A DNA stretch of 64,000 nucleotides from the NCBI GenBank assembly GCA_001899315.1, contig MOYA01000001.1, positions 621,105 to 685,104 of the forward strand, read 5' to 3'. The stretch comes from Candidatus Obscuribacter phosphatis. GTDB taxonomy: Bacteria > Cyanobacteriota > Vampirovibrionia > Obscuribacterales > Obscuribacteraceae. Within the stretch, counting starts at the first letter, position 1, and the number at the start of each line of letters is the position of its first letter. The translations under genes and the position numbers were made by a program. The notes beneath the pieces were generated by a model, which searched no databases, was not told the origin of the DNA, and saw nothing but the letters and a program-made list of their open reading frames with translations. Positions 35,461 to 44,321 of the stretch are shown piece by piece.

Positions 35461-36714
35461 TTAGTGGCTCAATGCCGCTTCTTTTTCTTCCAGGCAGGCT
35501 ATACCCGGCAGCGGGATACCTTCTAGATACTCAAGCGAGGCGCCTCCGCCGGTGCCCACATGGGTCACCTTCGAATCTTCCACGCCTTTCTGTTTCAGAG
35601 CCGAGACCGAGTCTCCGCCGCCGACGATGGTGCGAGCACCACCGGCAGTCAGTTCTATTAGATTGTCTATGAGGGCATATGTTCCCTTCTCGAAGCCCGC
35701 TACCTCAAATACACCAAGGGGTCCGTTCCAAAGCACAGTCTTGGCGTCTTTGAGAGCTTCGGTTATAGCCTTAATGGTCTTGGGACCAACATCGAGTCCC
35801 ATTTTGTCTGATGGTATCTTGTCGGCGTCGACTATTTCGGTCTGCACACCTTCTTTGATTTCAGCTGCTACCACCACATCGAGAGGCAGTACCAGCTTGA
35901 CGCCTTTCGCTTTAGCCTTTTCGATAAGCTCGCGGCAGTAATCTAATTTATCGTCTTCTACGAGTGATTTGCCGGTATTCAAGCCTTGAGCCTTCAAGAA
36001 TGAGAAAGCCATGGCGCCGCCGATGATCAAGACATCTACTTTGGAAAGTAAATTTTCTAGAACGCCAATTTTGCTCGATACTTTAGCGCCACCAATGATA
36101 GTGGCAAAGGGATGCACGCAGGTAGCTTCATCGAGAGCGGATGAGAGCATTTCGATTTCTTTGGCGACTAGGTCGCCCGCCAAAGCCGGCTTGATGAAGC
36201 GCGTCACGCCTTCGGTTGAGGCATGGGCTCTGTGAGCGGTGCCGAAGGCATCGTTAACGTAAATCTCTGCTAGTTTCGCCAACTTCTTGGCGAAGTCTTC
36301 GGCGTTCTTTTCTTCTTCTTCATAGAAGCGTACATTCTCAAGAAGGGCTACTTCGCCGGCTTTCATAGCCTTGACGGCGCTTTCGGCTTTCTCGCCGACG
36401 CAGTCTTCGACAAAGTGCACCACTTTATGTCCCATACCGGCAAGCAGCCCTTTGAGGTGCTCAGCCACCGGTTTGAGCGAATACTTGGGCGCCGGTTTGC
36501 CCTTGGGGCGACCGAGATGCGAGACCAAGACCACTTTTGCACCCGCAGATGCCAGGTAGTCAATCGTAGAAAGGGCGCCTTTGATGCGGGAATCGTCGCT
36601 GACCGTGCCGTCTTCTTTCTGGGGCACATTGAAGTCGACCCGCACCAAAACAGTTTTGTCTTTGAAGGCGTCTTTGCCTAGATCTCGGATAGTTTTCTTA
36701 GAGCTTTTTGTCAT
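35461..36714 (-). CDS. pgk: phosphoglycerate kinase
   Basis: 417 residues, full length. It converts 1,3-bisphosphoglycerate and ADP to 3-phosphoglycerate and ATP in glycolysis. Family motifs present are VDFNVP, HLGRPKG, the ATP-site IIGGAKVSSKI, GPLGVFE and GGGDSVSAL. The gene follows gap on the same strand 118 bp downstream, with a hairpin between them. The two may be transcribed together with partial termination, or pgk may have its own promoter. The gene ends against a low-complexity repeat. Confidence 0.98.
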   Translation of the reverse strand: MTKSSKKTIRDLGKDAFKDKTVLVRVDFNVPQKEDGTVSDDSRIKGALSTIDYLASAGAKVVLVSHLGRPKGKPAPKYSLKPVAEHLKGLLAGMGHKVVHFVEDCVGEKAESAVKAMKAGEVALLENVRFYEEEEKNAEDFAKKLAKLAEIYVNDAFGTAHRAHASTEGVTRFIKPALAGDLVAKEIEMLSSALDEATCVHPFATIIGGAKVSSKIGVLENLLSKVDVLIIGGAMAFSFLKAQGLNTGKSLVEDDKLDYCRELIEKAKAKGVKLVLPLDVVVAAEIKEGVQTEIVDADKIPSDKMGLDVGPKTIKAITEALKDAKTVLWNGPLGVFEVAGFEKGTYALIDNLIELTAGGARTIVGGGDSVSALKQKGVEDSKVTHVGTGGGASLEYLEGIPLPGIACLEEKEAALSH

Positions 36715-36797
36715 TTTTATAGCCTCATTAGTTGAGCTGTTGCTGAGCTTGGTTCGAGTCTTTAGTTTGATGCGCTTGTACCGCCAGAAGATATGAA

Positions 36798-36825
36798 GAG
36801 CCCCCGGTTTCTCACTCGGGGGCTC
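36798..36825 (-). terminator. GC-rich hairpin between gap and pgk
   Basis: GAGCCCCCG pairs with CGGGGGCTC across ten bases, eight bases after the gap stop codon. The tract after it on the minus strand (TTCATATCTT) is only weakly U-rich, so attenuation rather than full termination is possible. Confidence 0.75.
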
Positions 36826-36832
36826 ACCTTTC

Positions 36833-37861
36833 TTACTTCTTAGCTGATACGGGCAGCTTTTTTGCTACTAGTGTAGCCAGTTCTACGAGGCGGTTGCTGT
36901 AGCCCCACTCATTATCGTACCAAGCCAATACCTTAACCATGCGCTCACCAACAATCATGGTCAGGTCGGCATCGACGATCGATGAAACTTTGTTGCCACA
37001 GAAGTCAACCGATACCAGAGGCTTATCGCTGTATGCGAGATAGCCTTTGAGATTGCCTTCTGAAGCGCCTTTGAGCACTTTGTTTACTTCATCGACGGTG
37101 ACTTCTTTCTTGAGAGTAGCCACGAGGTCGACCACTGAAACGTTCGGAGTCGGCACGCGCATGGCGAAGCCGTTCAACTTGCCTTTCAGGTGGGGCATTA
37201 CCAAGCCGATGGCTTTGGCGGCGCCGGTGCTGGAGGGGATCATCGAAACAGCGGCGGCTCTAGCTCTTCTGAGGTCGCTGTGAGCAGCATCAAGCAGTTT
37301 CTGGTCGAGGGTATAGCTGTGGATGGTTGTCATTAAGCCGTGCTCGATACCGAAAGCATCGTCAAGAGCTTTGGCGAGAGGCGCCAAGCAGTTGGTTGTG
37401 CAGCTGGCGTTTGAGATGATGTTGTGTTTCTCGGGGTCATAAGATTCGTGGTTGACACCCAGAACGATGGTGATGTCTTCGTTCTTGGCTGGGGCCGAAA
37501 TAAGAACTTTCTTGGCGCCGGCTGTGATGTGTGCTTTAGCTTTCTCGGCATCGGTGAAGGCGCCGGAGCATTCCAGAACCATGTCGATGTTCAATTTGCC
37601 CCAGGGGCAGTTCGCCGGATCTTTCTCGGCGGTGAAGTGAATGTTCTTGCCGTTTACAACAAGGGCGTCTGCAGTATGACCAACTTCATGTTTGAGTTCG
37701 CCAAGCACTGAATCGTATTGAAGAAGGTGTGCGGACTGTTCAAGATTCTGGAAGGGATCGTTGATTGCTACGATTTCCCAGTCTTTGGGAGCGGATTCCA
37801 AATATGCTCTAAAAACGTTGCGGCCGATACGACCAAAGCCATTGATTGCTACTCTTGCCAT
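36833..37861 (-). CDS. gap: glyceraldehyde-3-phosphate dehydrogenase
   Basis: 342 residues, full length. It oxidises glyceraldehyde-3-phosphate with NAD(P)+ and phosphate to 1,3-bisphosphoglycerate. Motifs are the Rossmann start INGFGRIGRN, the catalytic Cys in SNASCTTNCLAP, the HSYT loop and the C-terminal WYDNEWGYSNR. The next gene is pgk, the following glycolytic step, which supports the assignment. Cofactor preference was not judged. Confidence 0.98.
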   Translation of the reverse strand: MARVAINGFGRIGRNVFRAYLESAPKDWEIVAINDPFQNLEQSAHLLQYDSVLGELKHEVGHTADALVVNGKNIHFTAEKDPANCPWGKLNIDMVLECSGAFTDAEKAKAHITAGAKKVLISAPAKNEDITIVLGVNHESYDPEKHNIISNASCTTNCLAPLAKALDDAFGIEHGLMTTIHSYTLDQKLLDAAHSDLRRARAAAVSMIPSSTGAAKAIGLVMPHLKGKLNGFAMRVPTPNVSVVDLVATLKKEVTVDEVNKVLKGASEGNLKGYLAYSDKPLVSVDFCGNKVSSIVDADLTMIVGERMVKVLAWYDNEWGYSNRLVELATLVAKKLPVSAKK

Positions 37862-38187
37862 CTGTTGCTAACTCCTCATTGGATAAGACGGGCTCTCAAG
37901 CTTTCGCTTTAGCCCTGGTTGGCGCAAGATTAGAGGATAAGCCCAAATGGTCCAAAACCCCCTGTTTTTTATTAGTCCTTAAGGCTTTGCTACCCTATAT
38001 CCTTAACATCAAGGAAAATTTTTGCCCAGACCTCTTGTTGACCCTGTAGAATGTCCCTGGTCGGCGGGTGCGCCCGGCACCGACATCAGATTAGTAAATA
38101 ACAAAGCTATTCTGGCAAAAACATTCTGGCAAGACCATATCAGAATCATTGAATTACAGCCATAAACGTGGATACGAGGAAAAACCG
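37862..38187. other. divergent promoter region between gap and nfuA-like gene
   Basis: About 325 bp without a gene. It holds a GC-rich imperfect palindrome at about 38059-38085 (GTCGG...CCGAC). No convincing -35/-10 pair was chosen. Confidence 0.4.
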
Positions 38188-38406
38188 ATGAAGGAACAAG
38201 TAGAAGCAATTCTAGAGAAAATTCGCCCAATGCTAATGATGGATGGCGGCAACATCGAGCTCGTCGACGTCAAAGACGGCGAAGTTTTCGTACATCTCGT
38301 CGGCGCCTGCGGCATGTGTCCTAGCTCTACCATGACTCTTAAGATGGGCGTCGAGCGTGCCATCAAAGAAGAAATTCCTGAAATCAAAAGAGTCGTGCAA
38401 GTCTAG
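38188..38406 (+). CDS. NifU C-terminal-like Fe-S scaffold/carrier
   Basis: A 72-residue protein consisting of a single NifU C-terminal domain: IRPMLMMDGGNIELVDV, the cluster-binding CGMCPSS (CxxC), then TLKMGVERAIKEEIPE. Such small Nfu proteins carry 4Fe-4S clusters to target enzymes; cyanobacterial NfuA has this size. The ATG at 38188 has GAGG eight bases upstream, and an open frame 13 codons longer lacks a ribosome-binding site. A strong hairpin follows downstream. Single-gene unit. Confidence 0.93.
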   Translation: MKEQVEAILEKIRPMLMMDGGNIELVDVKDGEVFVHLVGACGMCPSSTMTLKMGVERAIKEEIPEIKRVVQV

Positions 38407-38470
38407 AACCGAAGAGAGTCTTCTAAGCATCACTTCGCTGCTCTGGCAAGCCGCCGATTAACTTAAAAAG

Positions 38471-38508
38471 AAAAGCACAGTTCAACTAATTGCAGCTGTG
38501 CTTTTTTT
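38471..38508. terminator. bidirectional intrinsic terminator
   Basis: AAAAGCACAG pairs with CTGTGCTTTT over a 14-base loop, followed by a T-run on the plus strand and preceded by an A-run. It lies between the convergent nfu-like gene and the zinc-ribbon gene. Confidence 0.85.
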
Positions 38509-38511
38509 GCG

Positions 38512-39843
38512 TTAGGCTCTTTCATTTAAGTAGAAAGGTGTCAAAAGCGGCGTCACGTAGCCACTTGTACAATCCGCCAAAGTCCCACTTCTACCCATTT
38601 GCAGACACCTATAGAAAAGACTCGTTCTCTCGTTCTGAACATTTGAGTCGTTTCTAAATTTCTGTAGAACCAGATAGAGCCCACTAAATCGTCTGCTGAA
38701 GCCTTGATACACTTCTCTTATGAATAGACAGAAATCTGCTATCTGTGCTCGGATATCATTTGAATCTGAATCTGTATTTATTTCTATATCTAGTTCTGTA
38801 CTTGTTTCTGTATTTGTTTCTGTAACTGCTTTTGTAGGTGCTTTTGTATCTGCACAGAGCGCGCAGTTCGCTCCGGCGCAGCTTTCGCCTGACAAATGCC
38901 AGTAAGTGCCGGTCCCGAGATTTCTGTTTCTTTGCAGTCTCTCGACTGCAGGAATGACTCTGAAACGTCCTCCGCTCTGCTCTTCTATCAGACCTTCCAT
39001 TTCTAAATCTGTGATTGCGGCATTGAGCAAAGATAATTCGATACCGAGATTTTCAAAGAGCTGGTCAATTGTTTGACTTCCATTTAGAACTTCGGAGAAT
39101 ACCTTTTGAGCTTCTTCAGACAATTCATTCAACGGATTCTTCTGAAAGAAGCTCGAACTTGGTTCATCTGTCGGTTGAATTGGCTGAGGTTGTTGAACTA
39201 GTTGAGATGATGAATCCGGCTCTTCAGCTTGCTTTGCAAAGTCGCTATTTCCCGTTTCCTTTTTCTCGAAATCTTCCTTCATGCGGTTCTGCATTGCTTC
39301 CTCTTCCTTGCTTGCATGCTGGAAGGACACAGATGCGTAACTTCTTTTGTTGAATAGTTTTATAAAGTGCCAGCTACTGACCAAGCATTCATTCTCTTCA
39401 ATTGCAGAGTGTTCTGCTGCAAGAACTGAGCGGAAAATATGTTGAGCTGTGGAAGCTTTGATATTCAATATTTCCGCAAACCAGGCTGCGCTAATGAATG
39501 CCTTTTCTTGAAAGAAAAAAATAGCAGCGAGCCACGGCCTGAGTTTCTTGATGCCATGCCAAAAGGTTCCGGCGGTAACAGAAGAGTCAGTCTTGCAACT
39601 CTTGCAGTAGACATATCTGGAACCACTGGTTTTAATAAGATCTGTTCCAGAGCATCTAAGGCATCTAAGCTGTTCGGCTTCTTCGAGGTTGCTTAAGAAA
39701 AGCGACCAAGAACTCTTTTCTGCCGGGCAGTATTCGCAGAACTTCACCCATGTAAGCGCAATAAGCTTTCGTCTTTCCGCAGATACGCTCTTGTGGCTCA
39801 GAACCTTGAATAGGGAGTATAGGTTGTCTTCCATATTGAACAC
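38512..39843 (-). CDS. zinc-ribbon (IS1595-like) plus DprA-type winged-helix protein
   Basis: 443 residues. Residues 55-145 resemble the N-terminal zinc ribbon and helix-turn-helix of ISXO2/IS1595 transposases: CLRC, then CKSCK, SVTAGTFWHG, LAAIFFFQEK and STAQHIFRS. No DDE catalytic core follows. Residues 225-300 form a DprA-type winged helix (EVLNGSQTIDQLFENLG, then LEMEGLIEEQSGGRF). A Cys cluster (CAGANCALCA) and a Thr/Glu/Asp-rich repeat precede a C-terminal helix (FIREVYQGFSRRFSGLYL). It looks like a transposase-derived DNA-binding protein rather than an IS, since no inverted ends flank it. A regulator is the simplest reading. Confidence 0.7.
   Translation of the reverse strand: MFNMEDNLYSLFKVLSHKSVSAERRKLIALTWVKFCEYCPAEKSSWSLFLSNLEEAEQLRCLRCSGTDLIKTSGSRYVYCKSCKTDSSVTAGTFWHGIKKLRPWLAAIFFFQEKAFISAAWFAEILNIKASTAQHIFRSVLAAEHSAIEENECLVSSWHFIKLFNKRSYASVSFQHASKEEEAMQNRMKEDFEKKETGNSDFAKQAEEPDSSSQLVQQPQPIQPTDEPSSSFFQKNPLNELSEEAQKVFSEVLNGSQTIDQLFENLGIELSLLNAAITDLEMEGLIEEQSGGRFRVIPAVERLQRNRNLGTGTYWHLSGESCAGANCALCADTKAPTKAVTETNTETSTELDIEINTDSDSNDIRAQIADFCLFIREVYQGFSRRFSGLYLVLQKFRNDSNVQNERTSLFYRCLQMGRSGTLADCTSGYVTPLLTPFYLNERA
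38774..38857. repeat. 12-bp tandem repeat x7 in coding region
   Basis: Seven degenerate units of GTATTTGTTTCT type encode the Thr/Glu-rich linker of the zinc-ribbon protein. Confidence 0.85.
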
Positions 39844-39989
39844 TCCGCCTGCTCAATATATAGACGTCGGTTTTAATCAAAAAGTTCAAAGCGATGGCGA
39901 AATTTTATAAAAGACGCTGACGGTAAATTTTTCAAACTCCCATGGCGTGCCGTTTCAAACATTAAATGGAAATCGCCTCTTTACAGCCT

Positions 39990-41243
39990 CTAGCTTTCGC
40001 TAGTTTCCTCCTTAATTGGTGCCTTTGAGAAAATATAGGTATAGAAACCGTTAAGCCAACCTTTCTCAATTAGGAAGGTGCTGATGGCAACCAGAACTAT
40101 ACTGAAAAGGATTACTCCGAAGGCAAGTTCTCTAATAAGACCTGCTGCAGGCAAACCCGAGTCCATTACCATAGAAGCAAGTACAGCTGCTGCAAGTCCC
40201 TTTGGAACCATTGTGGATACAATTGAAGCATCGTAAGTAGAAAGGTCTTTGGAAATGGTGAATCTGGTGACAAGGAGGCGAACAAGCATCGTCCAAATTG
40301 TGAGCAGAAGGCTGGCGGCCAAAAGGCTGGCAGAAGAGAATCTCATTGAAATTCCAACATAGACAAAGAAAAGCGATTTGAGGAGAAACACGAGTGCTCG
40401 GAAGAATGTCTTTTCCATGTGACTAACTGCGAGTGCTTCACCTGGCAATCTTGTGAATTTGCTCAGGCTTTTTACTTCTGAAACATTTCCGAGGACCAAG
40501 CCAAAGACAAGTGCTGCTACTGGTCCGCTATAACCGAAAAGTTCTGCGGTTCCGAATAGAATGCAGACAAAAGCTGGTGTGCAGAAGATATTGTTTTCTA
40601 CTCCTCTGACAAATTTTAGAACTTTTGCCCAGGCTACACCTGCGACTGCACCCATTATTGCGGCGAGAACAAAAGAGGCAATTATTTGACCGATTACTAC
40701 TGTGGGATTAACTGAATTGTTCTGGGCGAAGTTGAGAAAAGCTAGGGTTGACACTATACCTAAGACTTCGCAGATTGTTGTCTCCAGAATGAGAGTGGTT
40801 CTAGTTTCTTCTGTTACTTTTAGTTTTGCCAGCATCGGCACCACTACGGGCGGTGAGCAGGCTGCAACAATCGAGCCGAGAATACAGCCTTCAGGAATGG
40901 TTAGACCGACTAAGCGGTGTGCCAAGATTACAGTTGTGATGACGGTTAGCGAAAAATTGATTACGCCGAGCTTTACTGATTTGAGTAGACTCTTGGCTAA
41001 AAGTTGCAAATCAATATCTAGTCCGCAGTCAAAGAGAATGATGACTAGGGCGACCGTTGTAAAAACGTGACCAACATCGCCGAAAGATTCTTTGTGAACG
41101 AAACCGCTCACCGGTCCGAGCAAGAGTCCTAAAATTACCAACGGCAGAACATCGGGTATGCGTGTCTTTTCGAAAATGGCCCCGAAAAGATGAGCAAGGA
41201 AGATTATCAGTCCTACTGAGATTATCGGTATTGGTGAGTCCAT
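39990..41243 (-). CDS. CPA2-type cation:proton antiporter
   Basis: 417 residues with about 12 hydrophobic segments, the size of the Na+/H+ exchanger domain of Kef/NapA/GerN-type proteins. It contains the IILFDCGLDID segment and other polar positions in mid-membrane helices (MVPKGLAAAVLAS) typical of CPA antiporters. There is no C-terminal RCK/TrkA domain, so it is NapA/GerN-like rather than Kef-like. It lies in the inner membrane and would exchange Na+ or K+ for protons. The gene ends 146 bp before the zinc-ribbon gene's start and begins 16 bp after the hydratase gene, so it may be the last gene of that run. Confidence 0.88.
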   Translation of the reverse strand: MDSPIPIISVGLIIFLAHLFGAIFEKTRIPDVLPLVILGLLLGPVSGFVHKESFGDVGHVFTTVALVIILFDCGLDIDLQLLAKSLLKSVKLGVINFSLTVITTVILAHRLVGLTIPEGCILGSIVAACSPPVVVPMLAKLKVTEETRTTLILETTICEVLGIVSTLAFLNFAQNNSVNPTVVIGQIIASFVLAAIMGAVAGVAWAKVLKFVRGVENNIFCTPAFVCILFGTAELFGYSGPVAALVFGLVLGNVSEVKSLSKFTRLPGEALAVSHMEKTFFRALVFLLKSLFFVYVGISMRFSSASLLAASLLLTIWTMLVRLLVTRFTISKDLSTYDASIVSTMVPKGLAAAVLASMVMDSGLPAAGLIRELAFGVILFSIVLVAISTFLIEKGWLNGFYTYIFSKAPIKEETSES

Positions 41244-41259
41244 AGTTGATTCTTGATTT

Positions 41260-42018
41260 TTAGATTGTGATGCCTAGTTTGCTCAGTCTTTCTTTGAATT
41301 CGGATGAGACATAACTGTTCTTGATGACCTCTAGTTGCTGGCGTACCGTCTCGCTTTCGCTCTTGAGGCGGTGTCTTCTCAGACTGCGTTTGCATTCTAG
41401 AATTGTATTCGGCGAATTCTCCGCTATTTGCAGGGCGACTTGTTCGCAGTATTCGTCTAAGCTTTCCGGGGCAATAGCTTCGTTTACTAGTCCTATTTTT
41501 TCGGCTTTGCTGCCGTCAATTGTGCAGGCTGAGAAAATGAGCTGCTTTGTCCATGCCGGACCGATGAGTTCGCGCAGGCGGTCGAGGCAGCCGTCGTCTA
41601 GAACTATACCCAAGCGAGCCACAGGAATAGCGAAGCGGGCGTCCACTGCGGCAATTCTCAGGTCGCAAGCTGTGGCGAGCAGGCAAGAACCACCCAGGCA
41701 TGAGCCCCTTACCTTTGCAATGACAGGCAGGGGCGCAAAATATATTGATTCGAGGGCCGATACGATTGCGTGCCAGAGCCGTCCCGCATCTTCGGCTGAC
41801 TTTAGCTCTTTCATTTGACTGAGGTCGGCGCCGGCTCCGAAATTGCCGTTGCCTCCTTCCAGAATAATTACTTTGGTGGCGTTTAGCGCTTCTTCCTGAA
41901 TAAACTGCGGTATGGCGTTCCACATGTCTTCAGAGAGGGCATTATGGGCTTCTGGTCTATTGATTTGAAAAGTAACGATGCCACTGCTTTTGGCATGCTG
42001 AAGACGCTGAAACTTCAT
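41260..42018 (-). CDS. enoyl-CoA hydratase/isomerase family protein
   Basis: 252 residues of crotonase fold. The first oxyanion-hole segment is NFGAGADLSQM, and the second is VRGSCLGGSCLLATACDLRIA. In the region where hydratases carry their two catalytic Glu residues, the sequence reads FAIPVARLGIVLDDGCLDRL, so at least one Glu is not in the usual place; isomerase, hydrolase or another crotonase activity is possible. The ATG overlaps the stop of the DUF192 gene by four bases, and the antiporter gene follows 16 bp downstream. Confidence 0.88.
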   Translation of the reverse strand: MKFQRLQHAKSSGIVTFQINRPEAHNALSEDMWNAIPQFIQEEALNATKVIILEGGNGNFGAGADLSQMKELKSAEDAGRLWHAIVSALESIYFAPLPVIAKVRGSCLGGSCLLATACDLRIAAVDARFAIPVARLGIVLDDGCLDRLRELIGPAWTKQLIFSACTIDGSKAEKIGLVNEAIAPESLDEYCEQVALQIAENSPNTILECKRSLRRHRLKSESETVRQQLEVIKNSYVSSEFKERLSKLGITI

Positions 42019-42557
42019 TTGGAAAAGTCGAAAGTGACGGTATCGCCTTCTTTTACGCCATGACGCTTGCAGTAACCGCCCGCCACTTCGATAACTTCAG
42101 AGACTTCTACGGTGCCTCCGCTGGGATAGCGTGGGCATTCGTCCGGATTGGTCGATTTGCAGGGCGGCACGTTATGGCTGATTTTGACGATTTTGCCGTC
42201 TTTAACAAAGAGCATGTCTAGGTTGATAAAGCAGTTGTACATCCAAAATGCCACCGGTCTTGGTGGCTTGAAGAGAAAAACCATGCCTTGTGTTTCGGGC
42301 AACGAAGTGCGGAACATCAAGCCCTGTTGAATTTCTTTATCTGTTTGTGCCACTTCCAGTTTTACGTCTTGGTCGCCAAGTTTTACTGTAGGCATCATTG
42401 CCAATCCTTGATAAGAGCTTGATGAAATTAGCGCCGCCGCTAGGGCGAGGAAGAATGTTAGAGGACCGAGCTTATTATGACCGAGCTTCTTTTGACTGAG
42501 CTTTTGGTGACCGAGCTTTTCGTGACCGCGCATTTTCTTGATAAATCTCCTGCTCAC
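42015..42557 (-). CDS. DUF192 family protein, membrane-anchored or exported
   Basis: 180 residues. A basic N-terminus made of a 15-bp DNA repeat precedes one hydrophobic helix (LGPLTFFLALAAALISSS), then the DUF192 domain. Motifs are QGLMFRTSLPETQGMVFLF, the PRPVAFWMYNCFINLDMLF core, and VSEVIEVAGGYCKRHGVKEGD. DUF192 proteins are small periplasmic or secreted proteins of unknown biochemical role. It overlaps the following hydratase gene by four bases. Confidence 0.9.
   Translation of the reverse strand: MSRRFIKKMRGHEKLGHQKLSQKKLGHNKLGPLTFFLALAAALISSSSYQGLAMMPTVKLGDQDVKLEVAQTDKEIQQGLMFRTSLPETQGMVFLFKPPRPVAFWMYNCFINLDMLFVKDGKIVKISHNVPPCKSTNPDECPRYPSGGTVEVSEVIEVAGGYCKRHGVKEGDTVTFDFSK
42464..42538. 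repeat. 15-bp tandem repeat x5 in coding region
   Basis: Five units of GACCGAGCTTCTTTT type encode the (G/S)H.KL pentapeptides at the N-terminus of the DUF192 protein. Confidence 0.9.
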
Positions 42558-42609
42558 AGTTGGTCTATTCTAGCTCCAGGCGAGGGGCAAGCCAGCTAGA
42601 GTCTCTTCC

Positions 42610-44247
42610 TTACAACCAGCGCATCCGACAGAATGGGGTTTTAGAATAGATGAATTGTACAGTGTCTAACAGTATCCCGCGCTTCAGTCCGTATGATTTG
42701 CTCAAAAGCACGCCGGTGGGGGCTATTACCGATGAGATGCCGGTATTGGTGCAGAGTATTAGATAGCGCTTGTTCTCTACGGCGCGGAAGGTTGCGCAAG
42801 CAAGAAATTGCTTGCCAAGGGAAGAGTTGTGGAACCAGCCGAGGTTGGCTAGGCAGACAATTAGAGAGGCGCCTTTTCTCACTTCGTCGCTAACCAGGCT
42901 CGGATAAACAATCTCGTTACAGATTGCTATACCGACTTTGCCGTAGCCGCTATTGAGCAGCCGAGCACTTTTGTCTTCAATAAATCTTTCTTTGGAAGCC
43001 GGGATCTTCTCGCGCAATTCTTCAGGAATGCGCTGATAGACCAAATTGATGGGAATTGATTCGCCGAAGGGCACAAGCTTTTGCTTTATATAGCTGTCGT
43101 TCTTCAAATTGTACGGCGAGATAATCTTGGCTTGGTTGGCATAGCCTTCTTTGAGCGGTTCGACCGCGCCATAGATAATCTCTTTCTTTTCGCTTTGCAC
43201 GATTTTCTTGAGTGCATCTCTTAGACCGGCTTGGTCTTGTTCGGCTGTCACTACCCCTTCGGGCAATACCAAGAGGGCTGCTCCCAGCGCCGTGCTCAAT
43301 TCTTGATAGCGGCTTTTGAACTCTTCCTTAGATATAGTCTTGAAACGTTCTTCTTCTATCGAGACATTGCCCTGGACAATCGCCACCGGCACCGGCGGTG
43401 ACTCGGGATTCTGCTTGATTGCTTTTTCTGGTTTCTGAGCCTCATTGAGTGCCATGAGGCGGTACTCGCCCCAGCCTGATACCGCCGCAATCACAAGCAT
43501 CGAGATCACTAGGTCGCTAATCATGCCGGCTTTCGGATTGAGCTGGTCAGCTCTTTCCGAGAGCTTTTTCACCAGCGGCGTTGTTTCAATGATGATCGAG
43601 GCGATGGCGCAGTTGACCATGACCAAAAGAAAATCCACGGCGGCGCTGCCGCCCAGCGCCGCAATTTGAATCAGGTCGAGATTGCGCGCCTGGCTATAGG
43701 CCAGTTGGCAGATGGGAATGCTCATGAAGATTGGCGAGGGGCTGACCACCCACATGATGAAGACCCAGATAACCGGTAAAGTAAGAATATATGGATAATA
43801 AGGTCGTCTGAAATGCGGCAGAAAGCCCGGTCTCACCGGCAGGTGATAGACGAAAAAGGAGAACAAGGCGATAAGAAGGGCTTGGTGAGCCGCTTCTAAA
43901 AGCCACGATAGGAAAATCAATTGATAGCCGAGAATGTCTGGAATTTGCATCCATCTGAGCGGATTTAGACCGGCAAAGAAGCTGAGAGCAACGGCGTAAT
44001 AGCCAAAACCAAAAGTGAAACCGGTGCAGACCGCCTCGAAGGTGTTGCGGGCACCCCGCAATAGCACCAGAAGCGGTACCAGTCCCAGCCAGGCTAGAAA
44101 GGCTTGGTCGAAGCCCGGAGTGGAAAGCCCGAGCAAGGCGCCCCCCAAAAAGGCAAAAGGCAACTTCAGCCCCGGACGCGTGGTTTCCAGCAGACCCGGC
44201 TGTGGCGTGAGGCTTGTGGGAGTGAATTGCATTTCTTTGCTGAACAT
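42610..44247 (-). CDS. lnt: apolipoprotein N-acyltransferase
   Basis: About 545 residues. An N-terminal membrane domain with six or more helices (FLGGALLGLSTPGFDQAFLA onward) precedes a nitrilase-type domain. The catalytic triad is visible as Glu in LVLPEGVV, Lys in KQKLVPFGESIP and Cys in VGIAICNEI. It adds the third acyl chain to outer-membrane lipoproteins, implying a Gram-negative-type envelope. An ATG at 44247 is chosen; a TTG at 44256 and an ATG at 44232 are alternatives. It is divergent from ruvC. Confidence 0.95.
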   Translation of the reverse strand: MFSKEMQFTPTSLTPQPGLLETTRPGLKLPFAFLGGALLGLSTPGFDQAFLAWLGLVPLLVLLRGARNTFEAVCTGFTFGFGYYAVALSFFAGLNPLRWMQIPDILGYQLIFLSWLLEAAHQALLIALFSFFVYHLPVRPGFLPHFRRPYYPYILTLPVIWVFIMWVVSPSPIFMSIPICQLAYSQARNLDLIQIAALGGSAAVDFLLVMVNCAIASIIIETTPLVKKLSERADQLNPKAGMISDLVISMLVIAAVSGWGEYRLMALNEAQKPEKAIKQNPESPPVPVAIVQGNVSIEEERFKTISKEEFKSRYQELSTALGAALLVLPEGVVTAEQDQAGLRDALKKIVQSEKKEIIYGAVEPLKEGYANQAKIISPYNLKNDSYIKQKLVPFGESIPINLVYQRIPEELREKIPASKERFIEDKSARLLNSGYGKVGIAICNEIVYPSLVSDEVRKGASLIVCLANLGWFHNSSLGKQFLACATFRAVENKRYLILCTNTGISSVIAPTGVLLSKSYGLKRGILLDTVQFIYSKTPFCRMRWL

Positions 44248-44321
44248 CAAGTGCAAATGTTACACTAAACTGAGCTATTAAGGGTGCCCAAGACGAGAGG
44301 GTAGAGGCAATTAACAAAAAT

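Noticed and set aside
35335..35526. Hydrophobic plus-strand open frame resembling membrane helices
   Set aside because: The Leu/Ala/Phe content comes from the TTTGGCTTTGCC-type repeat, and the frame runs into the end of pgk.
38059..38085. GC-rich palindrome upstream of the nfu-like gene as a riboswitch or tRNA
   Set aside because: Only an imperfect short stem. No cloverleaf and no recognised riboswitch core were found.
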